A stretch of DNA of 13,319 bases, taken from assembly GCA_049273835.1 (NCBI GenBank), contig JBASRM010000226.1, positions 1 to 13,319 of the forward strand, in the 5' to 3' direction. The notes beneath the pieces are model-generated. The model saw nothing but the letters and a program-made list of their open reading frames with translations. It was not told the DNA's origin and did no database searches. A program made the translations under genes and the position numbers. Numbering within the stretch: the first letter of the stretch is position 1; the number at the start of each line of letters is the position of its first letter. This document shows, piece after piece, positions 1-6,839 of this stretch. The stretch comes from Onstottus_A sp049273835. GTDB taxonomy: Bacteria; Acidobacteriota; Blastocatellia; UBA7656.

Positions 1-53
1 ATTCACAACATAGTGCGGAGTGGGATGGCGTGCCTCAATACCTACCGCACTTG

Positions 54-81
54 CCTGGCGCCATTAGCCTGGCGCCATTAG
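54..81. repeat. 14-bp perfect tandem duplication containing a TGGCGCCA palindrome
   Basis: The unit CCTGGCGCCATTAG occurs twice back to back (54-67 and 68-81). Each copy contains the 8-bp palindrome TGGCGCCA, so two identical palindromes lie 14 bp apart, just upstream of a possible -35 box at 83. This could be a tandem operator or activator site for the amidohydrolase genes, or a simple slippage duplication. The sequence alone does not decide. Confidence 0.6.
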
Positions 82-82
82 C

Positions 83-110
83 TTGCACTGGCATGCCGCG
101 TTGCTATAGA
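83..110 (+). promoter_or_regulatory. Possible sigma70-like promoter for the amidohydrolase run
   Basis: TTGCAC (83-88) and TATAGA (105-110) are separated by 16 bases. The -35 box matches the TTGACA consensus in only 3 of 6 positions and the -10 box matches TATAAT in 4 of 6, so this is a weak candidate. It is supported mainly by its place between the tandem palindromes and the hairpin leader of the first gene. Confidence 0.25.
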
Positions 111-130
111 TTATGCCCGCCACAGTGGAC

Positions 131-161
131 GCCTTGCCGGCGAATTTCGTCACGGCAAGGC
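131..161 (+). promoter_or_regulatory. Strong hairpin in the leader of the first amidohydrolase gene
   Basis: GCCTTGCCG (131-139) is the exact reverse complement of CGGCAAGGC (153-161), giving a 9-bp GC-rich stem. The 13-base loop contains a small CGAA/TTCG inverted repeat. The right arm is followed by T-rich sequence but not by a clean run of T. It may be a weak terminator of a gene to the left of the window or a leader structure about 38 bases before the ribosome binding site. Confidence 0.5.
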
Positions 162-212
162 TTCAATCAGTCTTCTAATCTAATGCCCGACATTTTGCAG
201 GAGGCCATGGCA

Positions 213-1961
213 ATGGCAGACAAATTTTGTGCGCGCCGCGAGCGCTCGTCTCGATGCCGCGTCGGAACGTTTGCACGCGTTTGTGTAACGCTTGCGTTAC
301 TTGCGGTCGCAATATTGGTCCTTTTCATCGGTGCGCCGGTTGCCAGGCTGGATTCGCCCGACGTGTTCGCGATCAAAGACGCTCAGATCGTAACAGGTGC
401 GGGGAAGACGATCGCGAAAGGCACTGTGGTTTTCCGCAAGGGCCTGATCACCGACGTCGGTGAGAACGTCAAGATTCCGGCAGACGCTCGCGTGATCGAA
501 GGCGCAGGGATGACCGTCTACCCGGGACTCATCGACGGCTACACCAGCCTTGGACTCGCAGCTCCGGCAACGGCTCAAACGACAGGGGGAGGCGGCGGAG
601 GCGGAAGGCAAGCTGCGATCGCTGCCGCGGCGGCCGGTGTGCAGCCTTCACCTGAAGCGCGACTGGGCGATCCGTCGCTTGCGGCAGCGGATCAGGTAAA
701 GCCCGGCACATCGTTCGAAGATCCGCGATCGGTGGGCGTGACCTCGGCGCTGAGCAGCCCCCGTCAGGGAATCTTTGCCGGGCAAAGCGCGCTAATAAAC
801 CTGGCGGGCCAAGAACCCTCAAAGCTCGTGCTGCGCGCGCCGGTTGCGTTAACGGTTCAGTTCAGTGGTGGCGGAGGCTTTGGCGCCGGATACCCCGGCT
901 CCTTGATGGGCACTGTGGCTTACATCCGACAGTCGTTTTATGACGCGATTCGCTACCGCGATGAAGTAGAGCGCTACAACAGGGTCAAGCGGGGTGTGAA
1001 CAGGCCCGAGCACGACAAGAGACTCGCGGCGCTTCAGCCGGCGCTCAAAGGCGACCTGCCCGTCCTGTTTGTCGCCAACACAGACGGCGACATTCGCCGT
1101 GCGTTGATGATCGCCGACGAATTCAAGTTGAAGCCGATTATTGCAGGCGCTATGTACAGCTATCGGGTCGCGGACATGCTCAAAGCCAGGAGCGTGCCGG
1201 TGATTCTCTCGGTGGATTTTCCGAAGCGCGCGGCTGATCTGCCGGACGACGAAGACGAGACATTAAGGGTGTTGCGCCAACGCGCCGAAACGCCAAAAGG
1301 CGCGGCTAGGCTGGCGCAAGCAGGCGTAAAGTTTGCCTTCACTTCCGGGTCGCTGAGGCCGCAGGACTTCATAGCAAATGTTCAGAAGGCAGTAGAGAAC
1401 GGTTTGTCAAAAGATGAAGCCCTGCGTGCGCTTACCATAAACGCAGCTGAAATCCTTGGGGCGGGAGATCAAGTCGGCACTATTGAGGTCGGGAAAATCG
1501 CTAACATCGTGGTTGCGAGCGGCGATCTTCTGGCAAGGGACACCAAAGTCAGGCACGTATTCATCGACGGGCACCAAATCGAATTGAAGAAGCCCGATGC
1601 TCCGCCCGCGCGATTCGGCGGACCGGGCGGGCGACCGGGCGCGGCCGGTGGCCCCGCGGTTGACCCCTCAGGTACCTGGTCATTGATTGTTCAATCACCT
1701 CAAGGAGAAATAAGTTCTCGGTTGACGCTAGCGAAAGATGGCGAGCAGATCACCGGCACGCTGGGCACACCGATGGGTAACGTTGCTATCCGAAGCGGGC
1801 GGGTCACTGGAAATCAGATTCGCCTGACCGCAACGATCGATATGGGTGGGCAATCAATTGACTCGATAATCAACGGAACGATTGAAGGCGATTCCATGCG
1901 CGGTACGATAGCCATGGGTGCGATGGGTTCGTTCGAGTTCACCGGTACGAAGCCACGCTGA
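213..1961 (+). CDS. Exported amidohydrolase-like protein lacking the metal-binding histidines, with extra C-terminal beta domain
   Basis: This 582-residue protein has the amidohydrolase fold layout but probably not standard metal chemistry. The start at 213 follows AGGAGG (199-204) by 8 bases. An ATG at 207 is too close to that site, and the frame upstream to position 30 does not look like protein. Residues 18-45 form a long signal or anchor segment. Residues 51-110 are the N-terminal beta domain ending in PGLIDGYTSLGL, where an active enzyme has PGxIDxHxH, so the two metal histidines are Y110 and S112. The later positions read LFVAN (286-290), GAMYSYRVA (312-320) and TSGS (377-380), so the other histidines and the catalytic Asp are also missing. 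The C-terminal beta return (INAAEILG, VGTIEVGKIANIVV) is intact. A Gly/Pro linker (467-483) leads to a beta-rich domain at about 484-582 of unknown role. It is closest to the third gene here. Catalysis is uncertain. Confidence 0.85.
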   Translation: MADKFCARRERSSRCRVGTFARVCVTLALLAVAILVLFIGAPVARLDSPDVFAIKDAQIVTGAGKTIAKGTVVFRKGLITDVGENVKIPADARVIEGAGMTVYPGLIDGYTSLGLAAPATAQTTGGGGGGGRQAAIAAAAAGVQPSPEARLGDPSLAAADQVKPGTSFEDPRSVGVTSALSSPRQGIFAGQSALINLAGQEPSKLVLRAPVALTVQFSGGGGFGAGYPGSLMGTVAYIRQSFYDAIRYRDEVERYNRVKRGVNRPEHDKRLAALQPALKGDLPVLFVANTDGDIRRALMIADEFKLKPIIAGAMYSYRVADMLKARSVPVILSVDFPKRAADLPDDEDETLRVLRQRAETPKGAARLAQAGVKFAFTSGSLRPQDFIANVQKAVENGLSKDEALRALTINAAEILGAGDQVGTIEVGKIANIVVASGDLLARDTKVRHVFIDGHQIELKKPDAPPARFGGPGGRPGAAGGPAVDPSGTWSLIVQSPQGEISSRLTLAKDGEQITGTLGTPMGNVAIRSGRVTGNQIRLTATIDMGGQSIDSIINGTIEGDSMRGTIAMGAMGSFEFTGTKPR

Positions 1962-2071
1962 TTTCCGATTTAGTTTTGTAGTCTCGGCTTCAGACGGGAG
2001 TTGGCAGATGTTCAGATGATCGCCGGTTAAACAGACTTCTAACATCGGACTACGACCACGTGGAGGGAATG

Positions 2072-3541
2072 ATGAAAAAGGTCACTGCGATTCTAGCGAT
2101 ATTGTTGATGCTGACTATGATGGTATCTGCTCTGGCACAGACCGGCAGTAACGCGAAACTGGCTACGGGAGCCACTTCTGTTGTCACCACACCTGCGCCG
2201 GCAGAGACGCTGATCAGGAACGCGACAATTCTGACGGCTTCACATGGGACGATCAACAACGGCTCGATTCTGATCCGTGGAGGCAAGATCGCCGAAATAG
2301 GCCCGAATGTCAAAGCGCGTGACCCGAATGCTCGCGTCATCGACGCCACCGGTAAGTATGTCACTCCCGGCATCATCGACTGTCACTCGCATACCGGAGT
2401 TGACGGAAGTGTCAACGAAGGCTCGTTGTCAGTGACCGCAATGGTTCGAATTCGTGATGTCCTTGATCCTTACAGCCCGAGTATCTATCGGGAGCTTGCG
2501 GGGGGAACGACTACTGCGAACGTTTTGCACGGCTCCGCAAATTCGATTGGCGGGCAGAACGCAGTAATCAAGTTCAAAATAGGCAAACCCATTGAGGAAT
2601 GGCCAGTTCCGGATGCGCCCCCCGGAATCAAATTCGCGCTTGGTGAGAACCCGAAGCGCTCCAATAGCCAGGGCCTGCCTGCTACCGCACCGCGACGTTA
2701 CCCTGCGACTCGAATGGGTGTCGAACAAACCATCCGCGAGGCGTTTATCAAAGCCAAGGACTACATGCGCGAGTGGCAGGAATACGACGCGAAGAAATCT
2801 CAAGACCGGAATGCAATCGCTCCGCGGCGTGACCTTATGCTGGACGCCCTGGTCGAAATCCTTCAGGGAAAGCGTATGGTCCATTCGCACTCCTATCGCG
2901 ACGATGAGATCTTGATGTTGCTCAATCTCAGCGATGAGCTTGGCTTTCATGTCCAGACACTTCAACACGTGCTTGAAGGGTACAAGGTCGCCAAGGAGAT
3001 GGCCGCGCACAAGACTGGAGGATCGACCTTCTCCGATTGGTGGGCTTACAAGCTCGAAGCTTATGACGCAATTCCCTACAATGCCGCTCTGATGGCCTCG
3101 CGCGGCGTGATCGTGTCGCTGAACTCCGATTCCGATGAACTTGCGAGGAGGCTGTATCTGGAAGCAGCGAAGGCCATGAAGTACGGAGGCGTCGGTGAAG
3201 AAGATGCGCTACGAATGGTGACGCTCAACCCGGCGGTTCAGCTTGGGATAGACAAGCGGGTGGGCTCGATCGATGTTGGTAAGGACGCCGATTTGGTGAT
3301 TTTTAGTCAGCACCCGTTCTCGGTCTACACAGTAGCCGAGATGACGATGATCGAAGGCGAAGTCTATTTTGATCGGAGCGAGGACCTGAAGCAGCGCGAC
3401 GTGCTCAAGCGTGAGAAGGCAGACCTGATAAGGCGCGAACGCGATCAGCGTGGCGGTCCCAGGCCACCACGAGCGGATAGGCCCGATGAGCCTCAGCCTC
3501 GACCGAATGAATCGCCTAGACCGAATGGTACGGCGCAATGA
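2072..3541 (+). CDS. Secreted metal-dependent amidohydrolase (imidazolonepropionase-like), metal site intact
   Basis: The 489-residue protein starts at the second of two adjacent ATGs (2069, 2072), 4 bases after GGAGGG (2062-2067). Residues 1-22 are a clear signal peptide ending LAQ, so it should act in the periplasm or outside the cell. It keeps the amidohydrolase metal ligands: H105 and H107 in PGIIDCHSH, H271/H273 in VHSHS, H299 in TLQHV and the Asp D353 in SLNSDSDE. K195 in GENPKR could be the bridging lysine found in some family members. The C-terminal part has the usual LNPAVQLGID and GSIDVGKDADLVIF segments that rebuild the small beta domain. The tail (about 435-489) is charged, with Arg/Pro-rich repeats. 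Substrate cannot be read from sequence; relatives cleave cyclic amides or dipeptides. It lies 110 bases after the first amidohydrolase gene and 71 before the third, on the same strand. Confidence 0.92.
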   Translation: MKKVTAILAILLMLTMMVSALAQTGSNAKLATGATSVVTTPAPAETLIRNATILTASHGTINNGSILIRGGKIAEIGPNVKARDPNARVIDATGKYVTPGIIDCHSHTGVDGSVNEGSLSVTAMVRIRDVLDPYSPSIYRELAGGTTTANVLHGSANSIGGQNAVIKFKIGKPIEEWPVPDAPPGIKFALGENPKRSNSQGLPATAPRRYPATRMGVEQTIREAFIKAKDYMREWQEYDAKKSQDRNAIAPRRDLMLDALVEILQGKRMVHSHSYRDDEILMLLNLSDELGFHVQTLQHVLEGYKVAKEMAAHKTGGSTFSDWWAYKLEAYDAIPYNAALMASRGVIVSLNSDSDELARRLYLEAAKAMKYGGVGEEDALRMVTLNPAVQLGIDKRVGSIDVGKDADLVIFSQHPFSVYTVAEMTMIEGEVYFDRSEDLKQRDVLKREKADLIRRERDQRGGPRPPRADRPDEPQPRPNESPRPNGTAQ

Positions 3542-3612
3542 CTCGAAGCTGCCGAACCATAACACATGTTGAGTAATCAAAGACGATTTTCTCGCACTGC
3601 TGGAGACGAATG

Positions 3613-4941
3613 ATGAAAAGCAAAAGAACGTCTATCGTGATCGCTATCCTTCTATGCTGCGTGGCGGTCAGTAGCCTCGAATACGGTTCGTCGAGAGTTT
3701 CAGCCCAGACCTCCGAGAGCTTCGCGATCCGTAACGCGCGAATAGTAACCGTGACCGGGCCGGTGATTGAAAACGGCACGATTGTGATTGCGGGCGGCAA
3801 GATCGCTGCTGTTGGCGCGAATGCGACAGTTCCGTCGGGGGCCAAAGTAATCGACGGCACAGGGCTCTCGGTCTATCCGGGAATGATGGACGCAGACACT
3901 GAGATAGGCTTGACGGAAATCGGGTCAGTGGCGGGCTCGGTTGATACCAACGAGATCGGCGACAACAACGCAAATATCCACGTTGATGTCGCAGTTCACC
4001 CCGACAGCTCACACATTGCGGTGACTCGCGTTAACGGAATTACAACCGTGTTGACGGCGCCTCGGGGCGGATTGATCGCAGGACAGAGCGCAATCCTGAA
4101 CCTGGACGGTTGGACGCCGCGAGAGATGGTCTTGAAATCTCCGGTTGCGATGCATATTAACTGGCCGGGGGCAGGGGGTGGACGAGGCTTTGGTGGAGAG
4201 TTTGGAGGTCAGCAGCGGTCAGCTACTGAGTTGCGGCGCGAGCAGGAACGGCAGATTGAGAGTCTTAAAAGAATTCTGCGCGACGCCGCAGCATACGGGG
4301 ATGCGAAGGATGCCCGCGCGAAGGATTCAGGCCTGCCAAAACAGGACGTCGATCTAAAGCTCGAAGCACTGATTCCCGTGGTGCGTGGGCAGATGCCCGT
4401 CGTGATAAACGCGAACCTCGAGCGCGACCTCAAAAGCGCGATTGCGTTTGCCGGCGAGATGAAGCTCAAAGCGATCATCTCGGGAGGGATTGAGGCATAC
4501 AAGGTAGCAGACCAGCTTAAAGCGAAGAACATTCCTGTAGTAGTCGGACCCGTGCTGCGGGTACCGGTGAAGGAAGATGACCCCTACGATGCGGCTTTTG
4601 CAAACGCTGGCCTGCTGTCCAAGGCAGGCGTAAAGATCGCTTTTCAAACCAATGATTCTGCTTACTCAAGGAATCTGCCGTATCACGCTGGAATGGCGGC
4701 GGCTTTTGGACTTCCGAAGGAGGAGGCGCTCAAGGCAGTGACCATATATCCGGCGGAGATTTTTGGTATTGCTGATCGCGTAGGTTCGATCGAGCAAGGG
4801 AAGATTGCAAACCTAATTGTGACTGATGGCGATCCGCTCGAGATAAGGACCCAGATTAAGCACGTGTTCATCAATGGCCGCGACATACCGCTGACCAGCA
4901 GACATACGGAGCTCTACGAGAAGTACAAGGCGCGGCCGTAG
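3613..4941 (+). CDS. Secreted amidohydrolase-like protein with degenerate metal site
   Basis: The 442-residue protein starts at the second of two adjacent ATGs (3610, 3613), 7 bases after GGAG (3602-3605). Residues 1-31 are a signal peptide ending VSA. The HxH motif is replaced: PGMMDADTEIGL places D95 and E97 where histidines are expected. VVINANLERD (263-272) and ISGGIEAYKVAD (289-300) lack the later histidines, but an Asp remains in QTNDS (345-349). It shares with the first gene the block GLIAGQSAILNL (153-164; GIFAGQSALINL there), a VLKSPVA/VLRAPVA segment and the lengths between them, so the two are paralogues distinct from the middle enzyme. It lacks the extra C-terminal domain of the first gene. 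It could be a non-catalytic partner, a binding protein, or an enzyme using carboxylate ligands; that choice is open. Confidence 0.87.
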   Translation: MKSKRTSIVIAILLCCVAVSSLEYGSSRVSAQTSESFAIRNARIVTVTGPVIENGTIVIAGGKIAAVGANATVPSGAKVIDGTGLSVYPGMMDADTEIGLTEIGSVAGSVDTNEIGDNNANIHVDVAVHPDSSHIAVTRVNGITTVLTAPRGGLIAGQSAILNLDGWTPREMVLKSPVAMHINWPGAGGGRGFGGEFGGQQRSATELRREQERQIESLKRILRDAAAYGDAKDARAKDSGLPKQDVDLKLEALIPVVRGQMPVVINANLERDLKSAIAFAGEMKLKAIISGGIEAYKVADQLKAKNIPVVVGPVLRVPVKEDDPYDAAFANAGLLSKAGVKIAFQTNDSAYSRNLPYHAGMAAAFGLPKEEALKAVTIYPAEIFGIADRVGSIEQGKIANLIVTDGDPLEIRTQIKHVFINGRDIPLTSRHTELYEKYKARP

Positions 4942-5211
4942 CGACTCGGCCAAGAACTTAGGCGAATGCTTTGTGTGTTGATTCGAGATAGTGCATCGGT
5001 CGATTTGGTTGGCGCTACCACGGCTTCGCTGAGGTATTCAGTAACAGGTCCCGCCAAAATGTCAGCTAACCAACCCGTACTCGAAGCGTTCAGTTTACCC
5101 GTATTTGGAAGCTTCGTTATCCATTTCGGCTAGAAATACTTCCACCTCAGTTCAGGGAACACTCGTTGCTCAGAGCACCTTGGCTCCTGCTCGGAAGAGT
5201 ACTGTTGTTCT

Positions 5212-5739
5212 GTGGATAGCTTTGTTCAACTAGAGTCTAACTTGGCTTACCTGGTCGGTTCGTTTGTTCTACTGGGACTTGCCGGCGTGGCGCTCTCACT
5301 CTATCTATGCATGGCTCGATTCAGGAGGCCGGAAAAATCGTCTAATCGCAAATCACTGGACAAATCGAGCACGACTCCCCGATGGGTATCCGACGAGATC
5401 GAACGTCTCTGCTCTGGCGAAGACTTTGATGAGCTACTCTTCAAACAAATGTCGGCTGAATCCCGAGCGCTGTTTGAGGTATCGTTAATCGATGCGCTGA
5501 CCAATAAGGCGCCGGAAAAGAAAGACCGACTGCGATCGGCGCTAATCAAGTGCGGTTACGATGAACAGTGTGCTCGTCGAGTGATGAGTGAAAGCCTCAC
5601 GGAACTCGTTCGTGCTTCTGCGCTTCTGAGCCTGCTGAGGCCGCAGTGGCGAGATCAACTAATAGAAGCGGAGCAGCCCTCGACGGATGAAGGTACGGCG
5701 CAAGTGCGAGCCGCCCAGGGTCAGGTTAATCGAGAATAG
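5212..5739 (+). CDS. Small membrane-anchored helical protein of unknown function
   Basis: I do not recognise a named family. The 175-residue reading frame starts with GTG at 5212; GGAAGAG (5193-5199) is 12 bases upstream, so the start is only moderately supported. Residues 11-33 form one hydrophobic membrane segment. A basic, Ser-rich stretch (35-58) is followed by a mainly helical soluble domain (60-150) with the phrases RLRSALIKCGYDEQCARRV (107-125) and VRASALLSLLRPQW (133-146), then a polar tail. The helical part is reminiscent of HEAT-repeat-type proteins, but I see no clear repeat unit. N-in/C-out or N-out/C-in topology is not settled; the positive residues after the segment favour a cytoplasmic C-terminal domain. 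It is flanked by a 270-base gap without recognisable features on the left and converges with the anti-sigma gene on the right. Confidence 0.7.
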   Translation: MDSFVQLESNLAYLVGSFVLLGLAGVALSLYLCMARFRRPEKSSNRKSLDKSSTTPRWVSDEIERLCSGEDFDELLFKQMSAESRALFEVSLIDALTNKAPEKKDRLRSALIKCGYDEQCARRVMSESLTELVRASALLSLLRPQWRDQLIEAEQPSTDEGTAQVRAAQGQVNRE

Positions 5740-5780
5740 GGTTACCGAGAGTGTCTCAGATTGAAGGCTGAAGCCCATAC

Positions 5781-6395
5781 TTACTCGGTATCGTTGCGAT
5801 CAGCCGAAGAAACGTGATGGTGAGATCTATCAGCGGTACGTTTGAACATCTCTAATTGATTGCCGCTCTGATTAAAACAGACTTCATCCATTATATGATG
5901 GATAAGCAGAAGCCCTCGGCCGCTTGGCTCAAGAAGCCGACAGGGCTCGGTAGGATCAGGCACCTTCTCAAGCGCGAAGCCCGCTCCTTCATCGGCGACC
6001 GTAAATCGCACACCCTGGGCGGTGAACTCCGCGACGATATGAACGGCCTTTCGTGGATCGCACCTATTGCCGTGTTTGATGGCGTTCACTATTGCCTCAT
6101 CCAACGCGATAATCACTTCCGAATCACCCGGATTGACAATTCCCAGCCGGAGCATGCGCTCGTTTAGATAGTCCAGTACGCCGTCCAAGTGTCTAAACTC
6201 GCTTGGCATTTTGAAGGCAATGCGCTCTTCCAGGAATGGAAGCAGCTCGTCCAGGTGGATACGATCCGATTTGTTCGGGTCGTATGGATCGTAACCGGGG
6301 GTGCCGTAAGCGGCGGCAGCGTCATCACAATCGCGTTGATGCGGATCGTCCGCTCGCGATGAGACCTGTTCGGAATTTGCTTCGACGTTGCGCAT
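5781..6395 (-). CDS. Anti-sigma factor / serine-protein kinase-like ATPase (RsbW/SpoIIAB type)
   Basis: The 204-residue protein has a GHKL (histidine-kinase-like) ATPase domain from about residue 60 to 187. The N box is ALDEAIVNAIKHGN (97-110, with E100 and N104), the G1 box is DEGAGF (135-140) and the G2 box is GRGLLLI (159-165). Proteins of this class bind sigma factors or phosphorylate STAS-domain antagonists in partner-switching pathways. The first 55 residues are an acidic, low-complexity extension longer than in typical RsbW. No STAS protein, PP2C phosphatase or sigma factor gene is next to it, so its target is unknown. The start is ATG at 6395; a TTG lies just before it at 6398, and no strong ribosome binding site is visible for either. 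It is transcribed toward the preceding membrane-protein gene. Confidence 0.85.
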   Translation of the reverse strand: MRNVEANSEQVSSRADDPHQRDCDDAAAAYGTPGYDPYDPNKSDRIHLDELLPFLEERIAFKMPSEFRHLDGVLDYLNERMLRLGIVNPGDSEVIIALDEAIVNAIKHGNRCDPRKAVHIVAEFTAQGVRFTVADEGAGFALEKVPDPTEPCRLLEPSGRGLLLIHHIMDEVCFNQSGNQLEMFKRTADRSHHHVSSADRNDTE

Positions 6396-6469
6396 CAAGC
6401 GAGCAGCCTAAAGCTACAAATAGCCACTGAATGTAGATCGTGCAATCCTTCAGCGCGATATCCTTATAG

Positions 6470-6524
6470 CATACGCAGCGGAATTAATCTACGTTTCTCG
6501 CGGACGCAGTGGGGGCTGCGTATG
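6470..6524. repeat. 10-bp perfect inverted repeat
   Basis: CATACGCAGC (6470-6479) is the exact reverse complement of GCTGCGTATG (6515-6524), with 35 bases between. It lies upstream of the anti-sigma gene and of the small-RNA candidate on the other strand. It could be an operator pair or the base of an RNA stem. Confidence 0.5.
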
Positions 6525-6593
6525 GTCGACACTAATCTCACACATGAGTCAGGGGGCTTGCGCCAAGGAAGGAATATGTGGTAAAAAGAGGTT

Positions 6594-6691
6594 AACTGAA
6601 AGCAGCAATTGAGGTGCCTCCTCAATTCCTGAAGTGAGCGGAATGGTAGAGGACGAGAAACTGGATGTGCAGTTCTCGTCCTCATTTTTTT
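6594..6691 (+). ncRNA. Candidate small RNA ending at an orphan intrinsic terminator
   Basis: The 3' end is well supported by the terminator at 6649-6691; the 5' end is a guess. A perfect 8-bp hairpin, AATTGAGG (6607-6614) with CCTCAATT (6620-6627), precedes the terminator. A competing 5-bp pairing, ATTCC (6625-6629) with GGAAT (6640-6644), overlaps it. A weak promoter, TTGCGC (6558-6563) and TAAAAA (6582-6587) with an 18-base spacer, would start a transcript near 6594 and give an RNA of about 98 bases. I do not recognise a known RNA family (not SRP RNA, tmRNA or a riboswitch I know). Confidence 0.4.
6649..6691 (+). terminator. Intrinsic terminator on the plus strand
   Basis: GAGGACGAGAAACTG (6649-6663) pairs with CAGTTCTCGTCCTC (6670-6683) over 14 base pairs with one bulged A and a 6-base loop. 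Seven consecutive T follow (6685-6691). On the minus strand there is no T run after the stem, so it acts on plus-strand transcription. No plus-strand gene lies between it and the gene ending at 5739. Confidence 0.85.
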
Positions 6692-6839
6692 GTGCTGAGG
6701 AAAAGTTATTGCGTTTTGGGCCACTAAGCCTAAGGGGAGTTTGTTAGTCCCTTACTTCTAAACGTATGCTAGTCCACCGTCGTCATCTGTATCCGACCTT
6801 CCTTTATCAGCCGAAAGCAACCACGTGCACCAGCACGCC

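Larger units (their letters stand above)
6396..6839. other. 444-base gap without a convincing protein gene, rich in inverted repeats
   Basis: The gap separates two minus-strand genes. It holds a 10-bp inverted repeat, an 8-bp hairpin and a plus-strand intrinsic terminator, described separately. The reading frames inside it are short and have unnatural composition. The minus-strand promoter of the anti-sigma gene should lie near 6400-6500; a TATAAG on the minus strand (complement of 6463-6468) is a possible -10 box, with a poor -35. Confidence 0.5.

Noticed and set aside
30..212. Upstream in-frame extension of the first amidohydrolase gene to an ATG at 30
   Set aside because: The added residues do not look like a protein or signal sequence, the stretch holds a tandem repeat and a hairpin, and a clear ribosome binding site fits the start at 213.
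2429..3010. 193-residue open frame on the minus strand
   Set aside because: It lies wholly inside the intact amidohydrolase gene on the other strand, shows no recognisable domain and has no ribosome binding site.
5742..5789. 7-bp inverted repeat TACCGAG/CTCGGTA between the convergent membrane-protein and anti-sigma genes
   Set aside because: The loop is 34 bases, one arm is within the anti-sigma coding region and there is no T run, so it is not a convincing terminator.
6565..6584. Two-codon frame ATG-TGG-TAA after AAGGAAGG, resembling a minimal leader peptide
   Set aside because: Only 3 bases separate the Shine-Dalgarno-like sequence from the ATG, and there is no downstream plus-strand gene to attenuate.
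6464..6724. 86-residue minus-strand open frame in the gap before the anti-sigma gene
   Set aside because: Composition is unlike a protein and it runs across the terminator and both hairpins.
6645..6749. Possible 34-codon plus-strand gene starting at ATG 6645
   Set aside because: It is read straight through the strong terminator stem and T run and lacks a ribosome binding site.
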